From assembly GCA_949710005.1 (NCBI GenBank), contig OX453272.1, positions 26,686,130 to 26,750,129 of the forward strand: a stretch of 64,000 nucleotides of DNA, given 5' to 3'. Both the position numbers and the translations under genes were made by a program. How positions within the stretch are numbered: position 1 is the first letter of the stretch; each line of letters begins with the position of its first letter. The notes below the pieces were generated by a model. It saw nothing but the letters and a program-made list of their open reading frames with translations, was not told the origin of the DNA and did no database searches. Shown here in pieces: positions 46,216 to 54,143 of this stretch. Source of the DNA: Ricordea florida. Its lineage: Eukaryota; Cnidaria; Anthozoa; Corallimorpharia; Ricordeidae.

Positions 46216-46229
46216 TATCTTATAAATTA
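46216..46229 (+). promoter_or_regulatory. TATCTTATAAATTA box before the capsid gene
   Basis: Identical to 45995-46008 and at the same distance from its ATG. The core TATAAAT also resembles a TATA box, but it is too close to the start codon for an ordinary one, unless leaders are extremely short. Confidence 0.55.
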
Positions 46230-46231
46230 CA

Positions 46232-47470
46232 ATGACGTCTGAAAAAATTAACCCAAATAGAATTCCAAAAGAACCCTTTGGTTTGAAGGCAGAATCAACC
46301 TTGAATAGAATTACTCTAAATCCATCCTCAGCCAGCCCGGGAGAAACATTATACATAAATATTCCAAAACTCGCTGAGAATTTGGTGATCGTACCCGGAA
46401 GCGTATCTCTTCTATTTGACTTGGATGTTGAGGGTCATGCTAATAATACGGTTGTGAATAATCTGGGTCGCAATCTTGTAACCAGACTAAAAGTTCTTTT
46501 TGGAGGAGAAACATTGCAAGATACTCAAAGATATGATTTATTTCAAACATATCACGATTTATTCTTAACCGAAGAAGAGCGAGAAGATAGATTAAAACAG
46601 GGCATTTCTTCTATAGATATTAGAAGGCATAGAACAAAATCTGGAGATGCAAAAACTGGAATAGATGTAAAAGAAATTGCCCTAGCTAAAGTTCACGGTT
46701 CAAAGTATAGAATACCAATAAATCACCCTATTTTAAACGATCACGGAGTTTTTTATCCGAAAGCGTTGGAAAATCATCTAATATTTGAGATTACTCTTGC
46801 GCCAATCAATAATATTGTTATTTATTCTGATACCACTAAAGCACCATCTTATTCAATCAAAAACTTAGAGTTAGAATATTCTTCAATTTCAAGCGAATAC
46901 TTAGCCCGTGAGGCTCAAGCAACATATCAAGTTGGTAAAGGATTCTTTTATGAAAATATTACCTTACACAAAACTTTTACATTTTCAATTGGCGGTGATG
47001 GTGTTATTAATCAGCATATTAATTTGCCGAGAAGATCAATGACGGGAATATTGTTTTTGTTTTTATTGCCTCAAGCCGCGGGATCAAGGGATTCAGAAAA
47101 TTTTTATAATCCTGGTATATCTTCCGTCGAAATTGATGTTGATGGCGTACCAAATAGAATATACTCTAGAGGAATGATTCCGTCTGATCTTTGGGAATCC
47201 GTGAAAAAACGCTTCCGATCAACGGGACAAATTTCATTGAAAGAAAAAGAATTTTACGCGGATAAGTTTGCTCTTTGGGTTGATACTAGAACTCATCCAG
47301 ATAATGGTATTCATGGCGGCGGACTTGCTCTAAATAATACTCATGATGGTGTGAAAATAGAAATTAAAAGGAAACAAAGCGGATCCGGTACAATAACTTG
47401 TCATATGTTTGTCGTAGCGGATGCAATGCTGGAGATTATGAATTCAAGTTTGAGATCAATTAAGTACTAA
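46232..47470 (+). CDS. Major capsid protein (double jelly-roll)
   Basis: 412 residues, the usual size for Polinton/adintovirus hexons. Diagnostic stretches are NNLGRNLVTRLKVLFGGETL (about 73-92), the DTQRYDLFQTYHDLFL...EERE...GIS block (about 96-125), and a C-terminal jelly roll ending in a short SLRSIKY tail. Double jelly-roll trimers form the icosahedral shell of Polinton-like viruses, adenoviruses and giant viruses. The next gene is the packaging ATPase. A fossil of the same gene lies at 25070-25660 and 32278-32463. Confidence 0.88.
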   Translation: MTSEKINPNRIPKEPFGLKAESTLNRITLNPSSASPGETLYINIPKLAENLVIVPGSVSLLFDLDVEGHANNTVVNNLGRNLVTRLKVLFGGETLQDTQRYDLFQTYHDLFLTEEEREDRLKQGISSIDIRRHRTKSGDAKTGIDVKEIALAKVHGSKYRIPINHPILNDHGVFYPKALENHLIFEITLAPINNIVIYSDTTKAPSYSIKNLELEYSSISSEYLAREAQATYQVGKGFFYENITLHKTFTFSIGGDGVINQHINLPRRSMTGILFLFLLPQAAGSRDSENFYNPGISSVEIDVDGVPNRIYSRGMIPSDLWESVKKRFRSTGQISLKEKEFYADKFALWVDTRTHPDNGIHGGGLALNNTHDGVKIEIKRKQSGSGTITCHMFVVADAMLEIMNSSLRSIKY

Positions 47471-47490
47471 CCGAAGGGAAGAATCTGACC

Positions 47491-47500
47491 GTCTAAAAAC
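47491..47500 (+). promoter_or_regulatory. GTCTAAAAAC motif before the ATPase gene
   Basis: TCTAAAAAC lies 17 bases before the ATG at 47509. Related sites precede the genes at 48732 (48700-48708), 50779 (50761-50768), 52509 (52473-52480) and 54638 (54608-54616). Confidence 0.5.
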
Positions 47501-47508
47501 ATAATGTT

Positions 47509-48150
47509 ATGATACAAAAAATCATGGAAGATTTACGAGATAAAATACCATTCCATTGTATTATAACAGGACCCACAAACTGTGGAAAAACAAAGTACTT
47601 AATTGAACAGCTCCGAGGCCCATTCCGAAAAGTTTTTGAATATATTGTGTTAATTTGTCCGACTTATTCTAAAAATAAAACTTATCATAATTTTGCCTTG
47701 GGGGATAAACATTTCTATAAATTGTCGCCGGATGCTAGTAACGTTGAGGAGATTAATGAATTACTAACTGATTGCCAAACTTTATTCTCCGGAACCAATA
47801 CGCTAATAATTCTAGATGATTGCGCAGTATCCACTGATCTGAAGAAAAGATCCAATAAATTTATTGATTTGGCGTTCTCCGGAAGGCATCACGGATTATC
47901 AGTTTGGGTTCTAACCCAGCAATTAACATCCATAGCAAAACCATTCCGCGAAAATGTAGCTTGCGTTGTTACTTTCCATAATCCATCTCAGAAAGGTATG
48001 AAAATGTTTTTCGAAGATTACGGAGGTGATTTGGATTATGAATTGGAGAAAAAGTTTGTTAAACTCCTGAAAACCGAAAAATATTCTAGGTTATGTTTAT
48101 CTTTGCGATATCCATTTAATTGCTATTTAGAGATTCCCGAGGTGGTTTAA
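47509..48150 (+). CDS. FtsK/HerA-type (A32-like) genome-packaging ATPase
   Basis: 213 residues. Walker A is GPTNCGKTK (about 21-29) and Walker B is TLIILDDC (about 97-104). It is followed by the conserved FSGRHHGLSVWVLTQQ segment, whose terminal Gln acts as sensor in this family. It pumps the element's DNA into capsids. It starts at the second ATG after the TCTAAAAAC motif; the first ATG stops at once. The next gene follows after six bases. A decayed copy sits at 57810-58496. Confidence 0.92.
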   Translation: MIQKIMEDLRDKIPFHCIITGPTNCGKTKYLIEQLRGPFRKVFEYIVLICPTYSKNKTYHNFALGDKHFYKLSPDASNVEEINELLTDCQTLFSGTNTLIILDDCAVSTDLKKRSNKFIDLAFSGRHHGLSVWVLTQQLTSIAKPFRENVACVVTFHNPSQKGMKMFFEDYGGDLDYELEKKFVKLLKTEKYSRLCLSLRYPFNCYLEIPEVV

Positions 48151-48156
48151 CAAAAG

Positions 48157-48681
48157 ATGTCTAATATTGAAGATTACATTGAAGAAAAAACTGACCGACC
48201 GGAGGGAGGATCTGGAAAATATAATGAGGATCTTGAAGTTAAACAAGAATCTCTTGCGATTCTCGCCGCTCTTGGAACCACAAAGGAATATTTAGGGGTT
48301 GATATGAGTCTGGGTGATGTAAAAAAATTATCGGAAAAAGATGTAGAAAAATATTTTAATCGTTACCAAGCAGTAATGGGTAAGAAAATTAACGGAGGAT
48401 TAGTAGATTCATCCCTTCAATTAGTTTCCAAAATTATTTCTTATTTAGTTCCGGTTGATGATATAGAATCTCTTTGCAATGATCTGAAGAATGATGATTT
48501 GGTTAATCGTGAACTATCAAACATTGTGGGCCTCTTAGCATTGAAAGCAGGAAGACTGGCAGCACTTGCTAGCGGTATATTTCAAGTAGCTAAACACGTT
48601 AAATTCAACAAAAATCAACAAGAACCAGTTAATGATAGCACAACTGAGTATAATACTAAGCAATATGCTGAAGGGGGTTGA
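48157..48681 (+). CDS. Polinton-associated hypothetical protein (174 aa)
   Basis: The acidic N-terminus (IEEKTDRPEGG) is followed by a helical segment (LAALGTTKEYLGVDMSLGDV with KKLSEKDVEKYFNRYQ) and a C-terminal helical pair (NIVGLLALKAGRLAALASGI). It begins six bases after the ATPase stop and has no promoter-like motif of its own, so it is likely co-transcribed. A homologous pseudogene holds the same position at 58505-58940. Role unknown; virion or assembly function is inferred only from context. Confidence 0.8.
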   Translation: MSNIEDYIEEKTDRPEGGSGKYNEDLEVKQESLAILAALGTTKEYLGVDMSLGDVKKLSEKDVEKYFNRYQAVMGKKINGGLVDSSLQLVSKIISYLVPVDDIESLCNDLKNDDLVNRELSNIVGLLALKAGRLAALASGIFQVAKHVKFNKNQQEPVNDSTTEYNTKQYAEGG

Positions 48682-48699
48682 TACTGTGTATTAAACAGA

Positions 48700-48708
48700 T
48701 CTAAAAAC
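48700..48708 (+). promoter_or_regulatory. TCTAAAAAC motif before the 141-aa gene
   Basis: It matches the motif before the ATPase gene exactly over nine bases and lies 32 bases before the ATG at 48732. Confidence 0.45.
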
Positions 48709-48731
48709 TTATTTACAGCATCCAAATAACA

Positions 48732-49157
48732 ATGTCTGAACAAAATGAACAAGTTGAGCAAATTACGGCAGATCCCAAACCTGAAAATAGAGATACTAAA
48801 AAGAAGGAGAAAGATCCAAAAAAAGTCGCAGCAGGAAAGAAATTAGCTGAATATAATAAAAAAGCAAAAGATGCATTAGCTAGGGAGATGAAACGCGAAG
48901 AAAAAATTAAACAGGAAGAGGAGCAAAATGAAAATACAGTTAGCGAAGCGAAATCGTGGATTCCAGAGCTATCTTTTACTACTGTTTTATCCGTTATTGG
49001 TTTAGGATTTACAGCATTTGATCTTTTTATGAGATATAAGGAAAAAGCTAGGGTTGAATATTCTAATAGGATACCTGATTTATCACAAGTCCCCCAATTA
49101 CCCCAAACCTCAAAAATTCCATTGCATCTAACTCCAAAATCTTTAGGAATGGAATAA
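48732..49157 (+). CDS. Basic coiled-coil protein with one membrane segment (141 aa)
   Basis: The highly charged N-terminal half includes KKEKDPKKVAAGKKLAEYNK and continues as a long helix. Around residues 80-100 is a hydrophobic stretch (FTTVLSVIGLGFTAFDLF), then a proline-rich tail. It looks like a small membrane-bound or DNA-binding virion component. The pseudogene at 59034-59336 preserves the DPKKV..G...EYN and LTALDLFM motifs. I know of no assigned function. Confidence 0.8.
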   Translation: MSEQNEQVEQITADPKPENRDTKKKEKDPKKVAAGKKLAEYNKKAKDALAREMKREEKIKQEEEQNENTVSEAKSWIPELSFTTVLSVIGLGFTAFDLFMRYKEKARVEYSNRIPDLSQVPQLPQTSKIPLHLTPKSLGME

Positions 49158-49202
49158 TCTCAAAAGTCATTTAAAAGTTTCTTAATGATACAGTAAAAAA
49201 TT

Positions 49203-49421
49203 ATGTCAACTGAAAACAAACTTGTGAAAACTGTAACTGATTCAGCCGTACTTATTGGATTGGGAGCTGGGGTTGGGTATTTAGCCAAAAAGATGATGAA
49301 AGAATCATTTTTGAGCGACCCATCCTCAAGTATTACAAATTATGCAAAGTGGGTAGCAGTATTATCCGGAAGCATGTACCTTAAAACATATTTAGAGGAT
49401 CAAAAGATTTTACCAAAATAA
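49203..49421 (+). CDS. Small membrane protein (72 aa)
   Basis: It has two hydrophobic stretches (AVLIGLGAGVGYLA and YAKWVAVLSGSMYL) around a conserved SFLSDPSSSITN segment. The stop overlaps the next start as TAATG, sharing one base. A pseudogene at 59363-59569 keeps the NKLVK.....AVL and DTSSSITNFAKWVAVLSGS pattern. It is probably a virion membrane or capsid-lining protein by context; function unknown. Confidence 0.8.
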   Translation: MSTENKLVKTVTDSAVLIGLGAGVGYLAKKMMKESFLSDPSSSITNYAKWVAVLSGSMYLKTYLEDQKILPK

Positions 49422-49819
49422 TGGCATTAGCATCAATAGCAATGATGATTGGAGGAGCTGTATTAAATGCGTCGGCATTTACTGGAGGAAATATTCTTGC
49501 AAAATATTTAACTGGAAGAAAGGTTGATACAGAAAGAATAAGACACGATAAAGCAATGGAAAAATATCAAAGAGATTACGCCGAATATCAGGAAAAAAGA
49601 CTAAAAAGGATTGATTGGGAAAATAAGAAAAAAGATGAAAAATATCAAGCATCAAAAAATATTTCGACTACAAATCAGGCTTTTGAATTGTACGCTCAAA
49701 TGAATGAGCCAAAATTCTCTGATTATTACAAACCAAGCGATGATCAAAAAACAGGAGAAATGGCATATGTCGGGGCTGGAATGTTAGGTTTAGGTTACGC
49801 GGCCAGTAAAATATTATAA
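49421..49819 (+). CDS. Hydrophobic-end, charged-middle protein (132 aa)
   Basis: The N-terminus is hydrophobic (ASIAMMIGGAVLNASAF) and the C-terminus again (GAGMLGLGYAASKIL). Between them lies a tyrosine/lysine-rich helix (HDKAMEKYQRDYAEYQEKRL). The start overlaps the previous stop (TAATG), an arrangement that in a eukaryote suggests reinitiation or separate short transcripts. The decayed counterpart is at 59600-59718. It ends next to a hairpin at 49829-49860. Function unknown. Confidence 0.8.
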   Translation: MALASIAMMIGGAVLNASAFTGGNILAKYLTGRKVDTERIRHDKAMEKYQRDYAEYQEKRLKRIDWENKKKDEKYQASKNISTTNQAFELYAQMNEPKFSDYYKPSDDQKTGEMAYVGAGMLGLGYAASKIL

Positions 49820-49828
49820 ATTATTTTT

Positions 49829-49860
49829 TGTTATGTAACCCGTAATTGGGTTATATAACA
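49829..49860. terminator. Hairpin between convergent genes
   Basis: TGTTATGTAACCC, loop GTAATT, GGGTTATATAACA: 13-bp arms with one mismatch. It fills the gap between the 132-aa gene (+) and the DUF2738-like gene (-). The same arm sequence is used at 55279-55310. It is a candidate transcript 3'-end signal for both strands. Confidence 0.6.
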
Positions 49861-49874
49861 TAATCTTAATCTAT

Positions 49875-50711
49875 CTAATTTTCCATTAAATCAAATGATG
49901 AAAGGCTTAAGGAATCTGAATATTCATCATCATTCATAAAATCTGCAGCTGATTTACTATCTGAAATAATTACTTCTGGATTATATTTTTTGCGCGGAGC
50001 TAATCTTTTAATTTCCTTTTTCGTTTCAATAAGAGCATCATAAAGTTTTACTTGCAAGGAAATACGCGCGCCAATAAATATTGATTCAATTTTGATTGAG
50101 CACTCTGCGTGGCAACCTTTATTGATTAAATCCTTGGGGTTTATTGTCTCATTGCAATCCTCACTTCTAATATCATAAAACTTTGTAAGAAATTCTCCCT
50201 TTTTGTACGAAATTAATTTGGGATATAATGTCGGCCCTCTTTCAGGAACTCTTTGCATATAAGGTTTGTTTTTACCATCTTCAATTTTTTCCATTTTCCA
50301 ATAGAGAGGATTAAGACCTCCCTTTGTTTTCGTAAGATCAGATCTTTCCAACTCAAATAGTTCAATTTCTTCTTTATTTTCTAAAATATGATCAATGCAG
50401 CAATCTACTATTTCATTAAATTTTTCTATCCATTTTTCCTCTTCATCGGTGGGTTTATTTCCACTCCATAAACATAAAGGAAAAGAATAAGTTGAAAAAC
50501 TTTCGGAAACTCCAAATGAATACAGCCGGTTGGTTGGAATAACTAGTTCTCCTTCAGTTCCATCTTCATTTTTTGTAAAAATTTTTATTCTTCTAAATTC
50601 AACCTTTGGTTTTTTATCTGGAACTTCGCCTAAGATTGGTTTGGAAAAGATCATGCTTGTTTTAGGATTATAAGTATTAATATCAATTAATTGTGTATTT
50701 TCGTTCATCAT
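49875..50711 (-). CDS. Putative ssDNA-binding protein, DUF2738-like
   Basis: 278 residues. YSFGVSESFSTYSFPLCLW, PTLYPKLI...TKFYD and SIKIESIFIGARISLQVKLYDA are in the order I associate with the DUF2738/DUF5871 family of large DNA viruses, members of which have been reported to bind single-stranded DNA. The C-terminus is acidic and serine-rich (DDEYSDSLSLSS), a common trait of SSB proteins. It would coat displaced strands during protein-primed replication. The assignment is from motif memory and should be tested by profile search. Confidence 0.5.
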   Translation of the reverse strand: MMNENTQLIDINTYNPKTSMIFSKPILGEVPDKKPKVEFRRIKIFTKNEDGTEGELVIPTNRLYSFGVSESFSTYSFPLCLWSGNKPTDEEEKWIEKFNEIVDCCIDHILENKEEIELFELERSDLTKTKGGLNPLYWKMEKIEDGKNKPYMQRVPERGPTLYPKLISYKKGEFLTKFYDIRSEDCNETINPKDLINKGCHAECSIKIESIFIGARISLQVKLYDALIETKKEIKRLAPRKKYNPEVIISDSKSAADFMNDDEYSDSLSLSSFDLMEN

Positions 50712-50760
50712 TTTATTTTCTTTTATTTTATATTTTTTTTATTTTAAATCATTTTCTTCG

Positions 50761-50768
50761 TCTAAAGA
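50761..50768 (+). promoter_or_regulatory. TCTAAAGA motif before the 331-aa gene
   Basis: It lies 18 bases before the ATG at 50779, within a T-rich 67-bp divergent spacer that also precedes the minus-strand DUF2738-like gene. Confidence 0.45.
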
Positions 50769-50778
50769 TTTCATACTG

Positions 50779-51774
50779 ATGAGTAAAAAAATAATGGCGG
50801 AAGGAGGAGATTTAGACCCAACTGAACTAAACGAAACAAAAAATGATAATGGCGGCTTGGAATGGGATGATACAATTTATTTACCGCCAATTACAAAAAC
50901 ATCCAAATCTTATCCAAATTATGGTTATGGTGATGAGGAAGAAGAAACTTCATTTGGCGCTAATGAAAAAACTCTATTATTAGGAAAAACAAAAGAAGAA
51001 GAAGCACAAAAGGAGATAAAAGAGTTTTATTTGAAGCCAAAATTTAAACAATTTTTTTCATCGCTCAAAGATATAGGGCAAGGAATAGAATTACCTTCTA
51101 TTAGATTGAAAAACAGAAGTAATGCGGCTGAATATGTTCTAAGCGACGGGGAATTTAGAAGATATGATGAAAAAAAGGGAATAATGGAAAAACTTAAACC
51201 TGGAAAATTAAAAGATGCTTTAGGCCCAAGTAAACAAGAAATTTTAGAAGAAAAAAATAGTGATAAAAAAAAGACAAAAGAATCACAAAACAAAAAGAAG
51301 GAAAGGATAAAATTTCTTAAAGAACAACCATTGAAAACACCAGAGGTGAGAACAGAAATAGAGACATTAGATAGAGAAGTTGAAGAGGATGAAAATGAAA
51401 TGGAAAGCATTGATCGAGAGTCTGAGCAAATACTCGAAACAATGTCTTTGAGAGAGCGAATAAAGTATATCTTTAAAAAGTATGGATTTACAGTAACTGC
51501 TATTCTCATTTCTGTAGGTACAGTAATTGGGGTGATAATTTCTAATCTTTCAAAGGGTTTATCTGCTTTGGGTAGAGGAGTTGGAAATGGCCTGAAAACC
51601 CTTGGAAAAAAATTAGGCGAAATATTGCCGGGGATGGTTGGCGCAATAGTTAGCTTTCTTTTCAAAACAGCGGGTGAAGTTATTGGGTTTTTGGGTAAAA
51701 ATGCTTGGTTATTAATAATGGCGGTTGTTCTATATTTTGTGGAACAAATTAAAGGTGGGAAGAAGAGAAAGTAA
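50779..51774 (+). CDS. Polinton virion-type protein with C-terminal membrane/amphipathic region (331 aa)
   Basis: An acidic N-terminal half and a charged coiled coil (about residues 160-215) precede a hydrophobic C-terminal third: TVTAILISVGTVIGVIISNL, then glycine/lysine-spaced helices (GLSALGRGVGNGLKTLGKKL) and LLIMAVVLYFV. The pattern suggests a membrane-inserting or lytic virion protein, by loose analogy to entry-assisting internal proteins of related viruses. No family is recognised. It follows a TCTAAAGA motif and precedes another membrane protein by 38 bp. Confidence 0.75.
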   Translation: MSKKIMAEGGDLDPTELNETKNDNGGLEWDDTIYLPPITKTSKSYPNYGYGDEEEETSFGANEKTLLLGKTKEEEAQKEIKEFYLKPKFKQFFSSLKDIGQGIELPSIRLKNRSNAAEYVLSDGEFRRYDEKKGIMEKLKPGKLKDALGPSKQEILEEKNSDKKKTKESQNKKKERIKFLKEQPLKTPEVRTEIETLDREVEEDENEMESIDRESEQILETMSLRERIKYIFKKYGFTVTAILISVGTVIGVIISNLSKGLSALGRGVGNGLKTLGKKLGEILPGMVGAIVSFLFKTAGEVIGFLGKNAWLLIMAVVLYFVEQIKGGKKRK

Positions 51775-51812
51775 CAAATTTAAAGATATCGCGGTGATCA
51801 GTAAAATACAAT

Positions 51813-52412
51813 ATGGATGACTACAATAAAATTTACCCTGTATTACCCAATAATACAGATCCTATTAATTTCAGACTTCAAAAATCAAGCGAGGTATTAC
51901 AAAATCTTGAGAAAGAAATCAAACATTACGAAGAAGTACGAAAAAAATATAATAGAGCGAGAGGAATATGTTCAAAAATTAGTGTTTCTGGTGGTTTGAT
52001 TTCAGTTATTCTATCAGCAAGCGGATTAGGAACTTCTCTCACAGGTTTTGGTGCTATTGTTGGTGTGCCTTTGGGTGTTGTTGGCGGGTTTTTTGGTGGA
52101 TTATCGGTTGGATTTGGAATTGCAGCAAAAAAACTTTCTGGTAAAGTTAGTAAACACGAACAAACCACCGCAATTGCAAAATCAAAATTAAACACAATTA
52201 ACGATTTGGTTTCAAAAGCTCTGAAAGATAATGTTATATCCGACCAAGAATTTTCCATAATTTTGGCGGAGTTGGAAAAGTTCCAAAAACTAAAACAAGA
52301 AGTTCGACAAAAATTTAGAAAAGACGCAGAAAAAAACTTCGACATGTCGATTATAAGGAAGAAAGTTCGCGAAGATATATTGAAAGAACTTACCGGAGGG
52401 AAAGGACATTAA
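51813..52412 (+). CDS. Polinton membrane-hairpin protein (199 aa)
   Basis: A coiled coil (about 20-45) is followed by a long glycine-rich hydrophobic hairpin (GGLISVILSASGLGTSLTGF then GAIVGVPLGVVGGFFGGL) and a second helical region ending in FRKDAEKNF...ELTGG. This is typical of a protein with a buried double-pass segment. I have an impression that similar proteins recur in cnidarian Polintons, but I can name no function. TTTAAAGA lies about 33 bp upstream. Confidence 0.75.
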   Translation: MDDYNKIYPVLPNNTDPINFRLQKSSEVLQNLEKEIKHYEEVRKKYNRARGICSKISVSGGLISVILSASGLGTSLTGFGAIVGVPLGVVGGFFGGLSVGFGIAAKKLSGKVSKHEQTTAIAKSKLNTINDLVSKALKDNVISDQEFSIILAELEKFQKLKQEVRQKFRKDAEKNFDMSIIRKKVREDILKELTGGKGH

Positions 52413-52455
52413 AGCTTGTATATGAGAAAACTGAAGTTGGTTGTAATTGTTTTAC

Positions 52456-52511
52456 ATCTTATTCTTAAAAGATCTAAAGATCACATTATTTGAAACACAA
52501 AGAATAAGATG
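52456..52511. repeat. Inverted repeat around the 532-aa gene start
   Basis: CATCTTATTCTT (from about 52456) is mirrored by AAGAATAAGATG (to 52511), whose last three bases are the start codon of the next gene. The TCTAAAGA motif (52473-52480) lies in the loop. It could be a 3'-end hairpin for the upstream gene combined with the promoter of the downstream one. Confidence 0.5.
52473..52480 (+). promoter_or_regulatory. TCTAAAGA motif before the 532-aa gene
   Basis: This is a copy of the TCTAAA(A/G)A motif 36 bases before the ATG at 52509, embedded between the arms of the inverted repeat at 52456-52511. Confidence 0.45.
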
Positions 52512-54107
52512 TTATTTGATGATTTCAGAACTCGATATCCAAACGCGAACCTAAATAAATTTTCATTTGTGAATGATCCATTTGGTGGATATATTAAATG
52601 GAAAGTTAATGGAACAACAATTATGTCCGATGATGATCCTTCTGGGGAAACTTGGACTGCAAATCTCTCAAATAATTTGAAAACATTATTATGGGAAGAT
52701 TTGGGTAAAGAAAATAAAGTTAAGGTAAGTTCATTTCCAAAAAGTTTATCATTTACAAAACAAACATATCCAATACCTGGAGTTAGATTCGATGAATTTG
52801 CAAACGATGTAACAAAAATGTTAATACTTTTAGATATATATGTTTCAGAAAAAGATCATTTCACCGCATCAATGAAAAATGTTTTTAAAAATCAAACTGT
52901 GGAGCTCACTAGCGGAAAAGAAGCCAGATCTTGGTTGAGTAAACCAAATATTAATCACTGGCCGCAGCAATTAAACATGGCGGTTTGGTGCGCCACATCT
53001 GGATGTGGTGTAAGTTTAAGTGGTATTTTTAGTTACCCAAAAGTTATTAGAAGTTTTTTTGTATTTCACGTGTACTTTACCATCAGAAGAATAATATATG
53101 AATTAAGTGTACCATTACCCGACGAAAAAACTTTTTCTTCAAAAAATAACCCATACAACAAAAATGCTTATAATCGTTTATGCGGAGAATTTGGTTTAAG
53201 TAATAATCAAGATTACAAGGGATTGAATAAACCTTTAGCTGATTTTAGATTTAAGGGTGGCGCAAATCATGGAGCCGGAGATGTATTTATCGATTATGGT
53301 AAAGGATACATCCCTCCTGGAGGTGGTAGTTCACAAGCAGTAGGAGGAGGAAAACAAAATGTTAGAATTGTAAGAAATTACGACCCTGATGCAAATATTT
53401 GGCCAAGCGATTCTGCTAAATTTTCAGATTATGGCGGAAAAGCAATAGATGGAAATTTAATATCCATGCTGCGAAATGATCATTTCGTTGATTTTCAATA
53501 TTCATGGTTTATACCAGAATCTGGATATGGATTAACAAAGGCGGGATTGGGAAGAATAAATAGATCGATTGAAGCTTTTGTTTATTGTGTTTTAGGATCT
53601 CAAGTTAATACCAGAACTTCAATTGTTAGTAAAGGAGGGGGCGGTTTTGAAACACAACAAAACTTTATAACTTTATTTGAAAGTTCTGTGATTGAAAATG
53701 ACATATCCAAATCAATTCAAAGATACCAAACAGCTGTGCAAGAATCAAAATCTCGTCTTGATTTAGCTGTGGCTCCCGGCGTTTGGTTAATGCCAAGCAA
53801 TTTAATAATAAATACAGAAAGCATTATTGGGTACAATAATGATTTGAAAAGGGTAACAGAAGATATGACCTTTGGAGTAAATAATTCAATAAATGTTGAG
53901 ACAAAAACCGTTGGAATACCTCACAGTTTAGGAACTTCAAAGGTTTTATTAAATACCAATCCTCAACCAAGTAATCCTAAATTAAGCAATAACGATAAAT
54001 CTGACAATGAGGAAAAAGTTAATAATATAGAAACATCTTCTCATCAAAATAATCTTATTGTTTTAATGTTTGCCGGAGGATTATTGTCTTGGTTTTTATT
54101 TCGTTAA
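52509..54107 (+). CDS. Large Polinton protein with C-terminal membrane anchor (532 aa)
   Basis: This is the largest structural-looking ORF after the polymerase. The N-terminal region (MLFDDFRTRYPNANLNKFSF) and a middle domain with MAVWCATSGCGVSLSGIF lead to a glycine-rich section (GKGYIPPGGGSSQAVGGGKQ). A beta-rich part, a polar linker and a final transmembrane helix (IVLMFAGGLLSWFLF) at the extreme C-terminus follow. Tail anchoring and size would suit a surface, spike or membrane-associated virion protein; that is inference only. It lies between membrane-protein genes and the penton-like gene. No family recognised. Confidence 0.75.
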   Translation: MLFDDFRTRYPNANLNKFSFVNDPFGGYIKWKVNGTTIMSDDDPSGETWTANLSNNLKTLLWEDLGKENKVKVSSFPKSLSFTKQTYPIPGVRFDEFANDVTKMLILLDIYVSEKDHFTASMKNVFKNQTVELTSGKEARSWLSKPNINHWPQQLNMAVWCATSGCGVSLSGIFSYPKVIRSFFVFHVYFTIRRIIYELSVPLPDEKTFSSKNNPYNKNAYNRLCGEFGLSNNQDYKGLNKPLADFRFKGGANHGAGDVFIDYGKGYIPPGGGSSQAVGGGKQNVRIVRNYDPDANIWPSDSAKFSDYGGKAIDGNLISMLRNDHFVDFQYSWFIPESGYGLTKAGLGRINRSIEAFVYCVLGSQVNTRTSIVSKGGGGFETQQNFITLFESSVIENDISKSIQRYQTAVQESKSRLDLAVAPGVWLMPSNLIINTESIIGYNNDLKRVTEDMTFGVNNSINVETKTVGIPHSLGTSKVLLNTNPQPSNPKLSNNDKSDNEEKVNNIETSSHQNNLIVLMFAGGLLSWFLFR

Positions 54108-54143
54108 TGTTTTGATTACATAATCATTAGATCAATCAAAACA
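54108..54143. terminator. Hairpin between the 532-aa gene and the Rpb7-like gene
   Basis: TGTTTTGATT (54108-54117) and AATCAAAACA (54134-54143) are perfect inverted copies. They span the whole gap between convergent stop codons and overlap the stop of the minus-strand gene. The sequence differs from the other two hairpins but the position is the same. Confidence 0.55.

Noticed and set aside
51027..51665. 212-residue minus-strand ORF opposite the 331-aa gene
   Set aside because: Serine/phenylalanine-rich antisense of a charged coiled coil; no motif.
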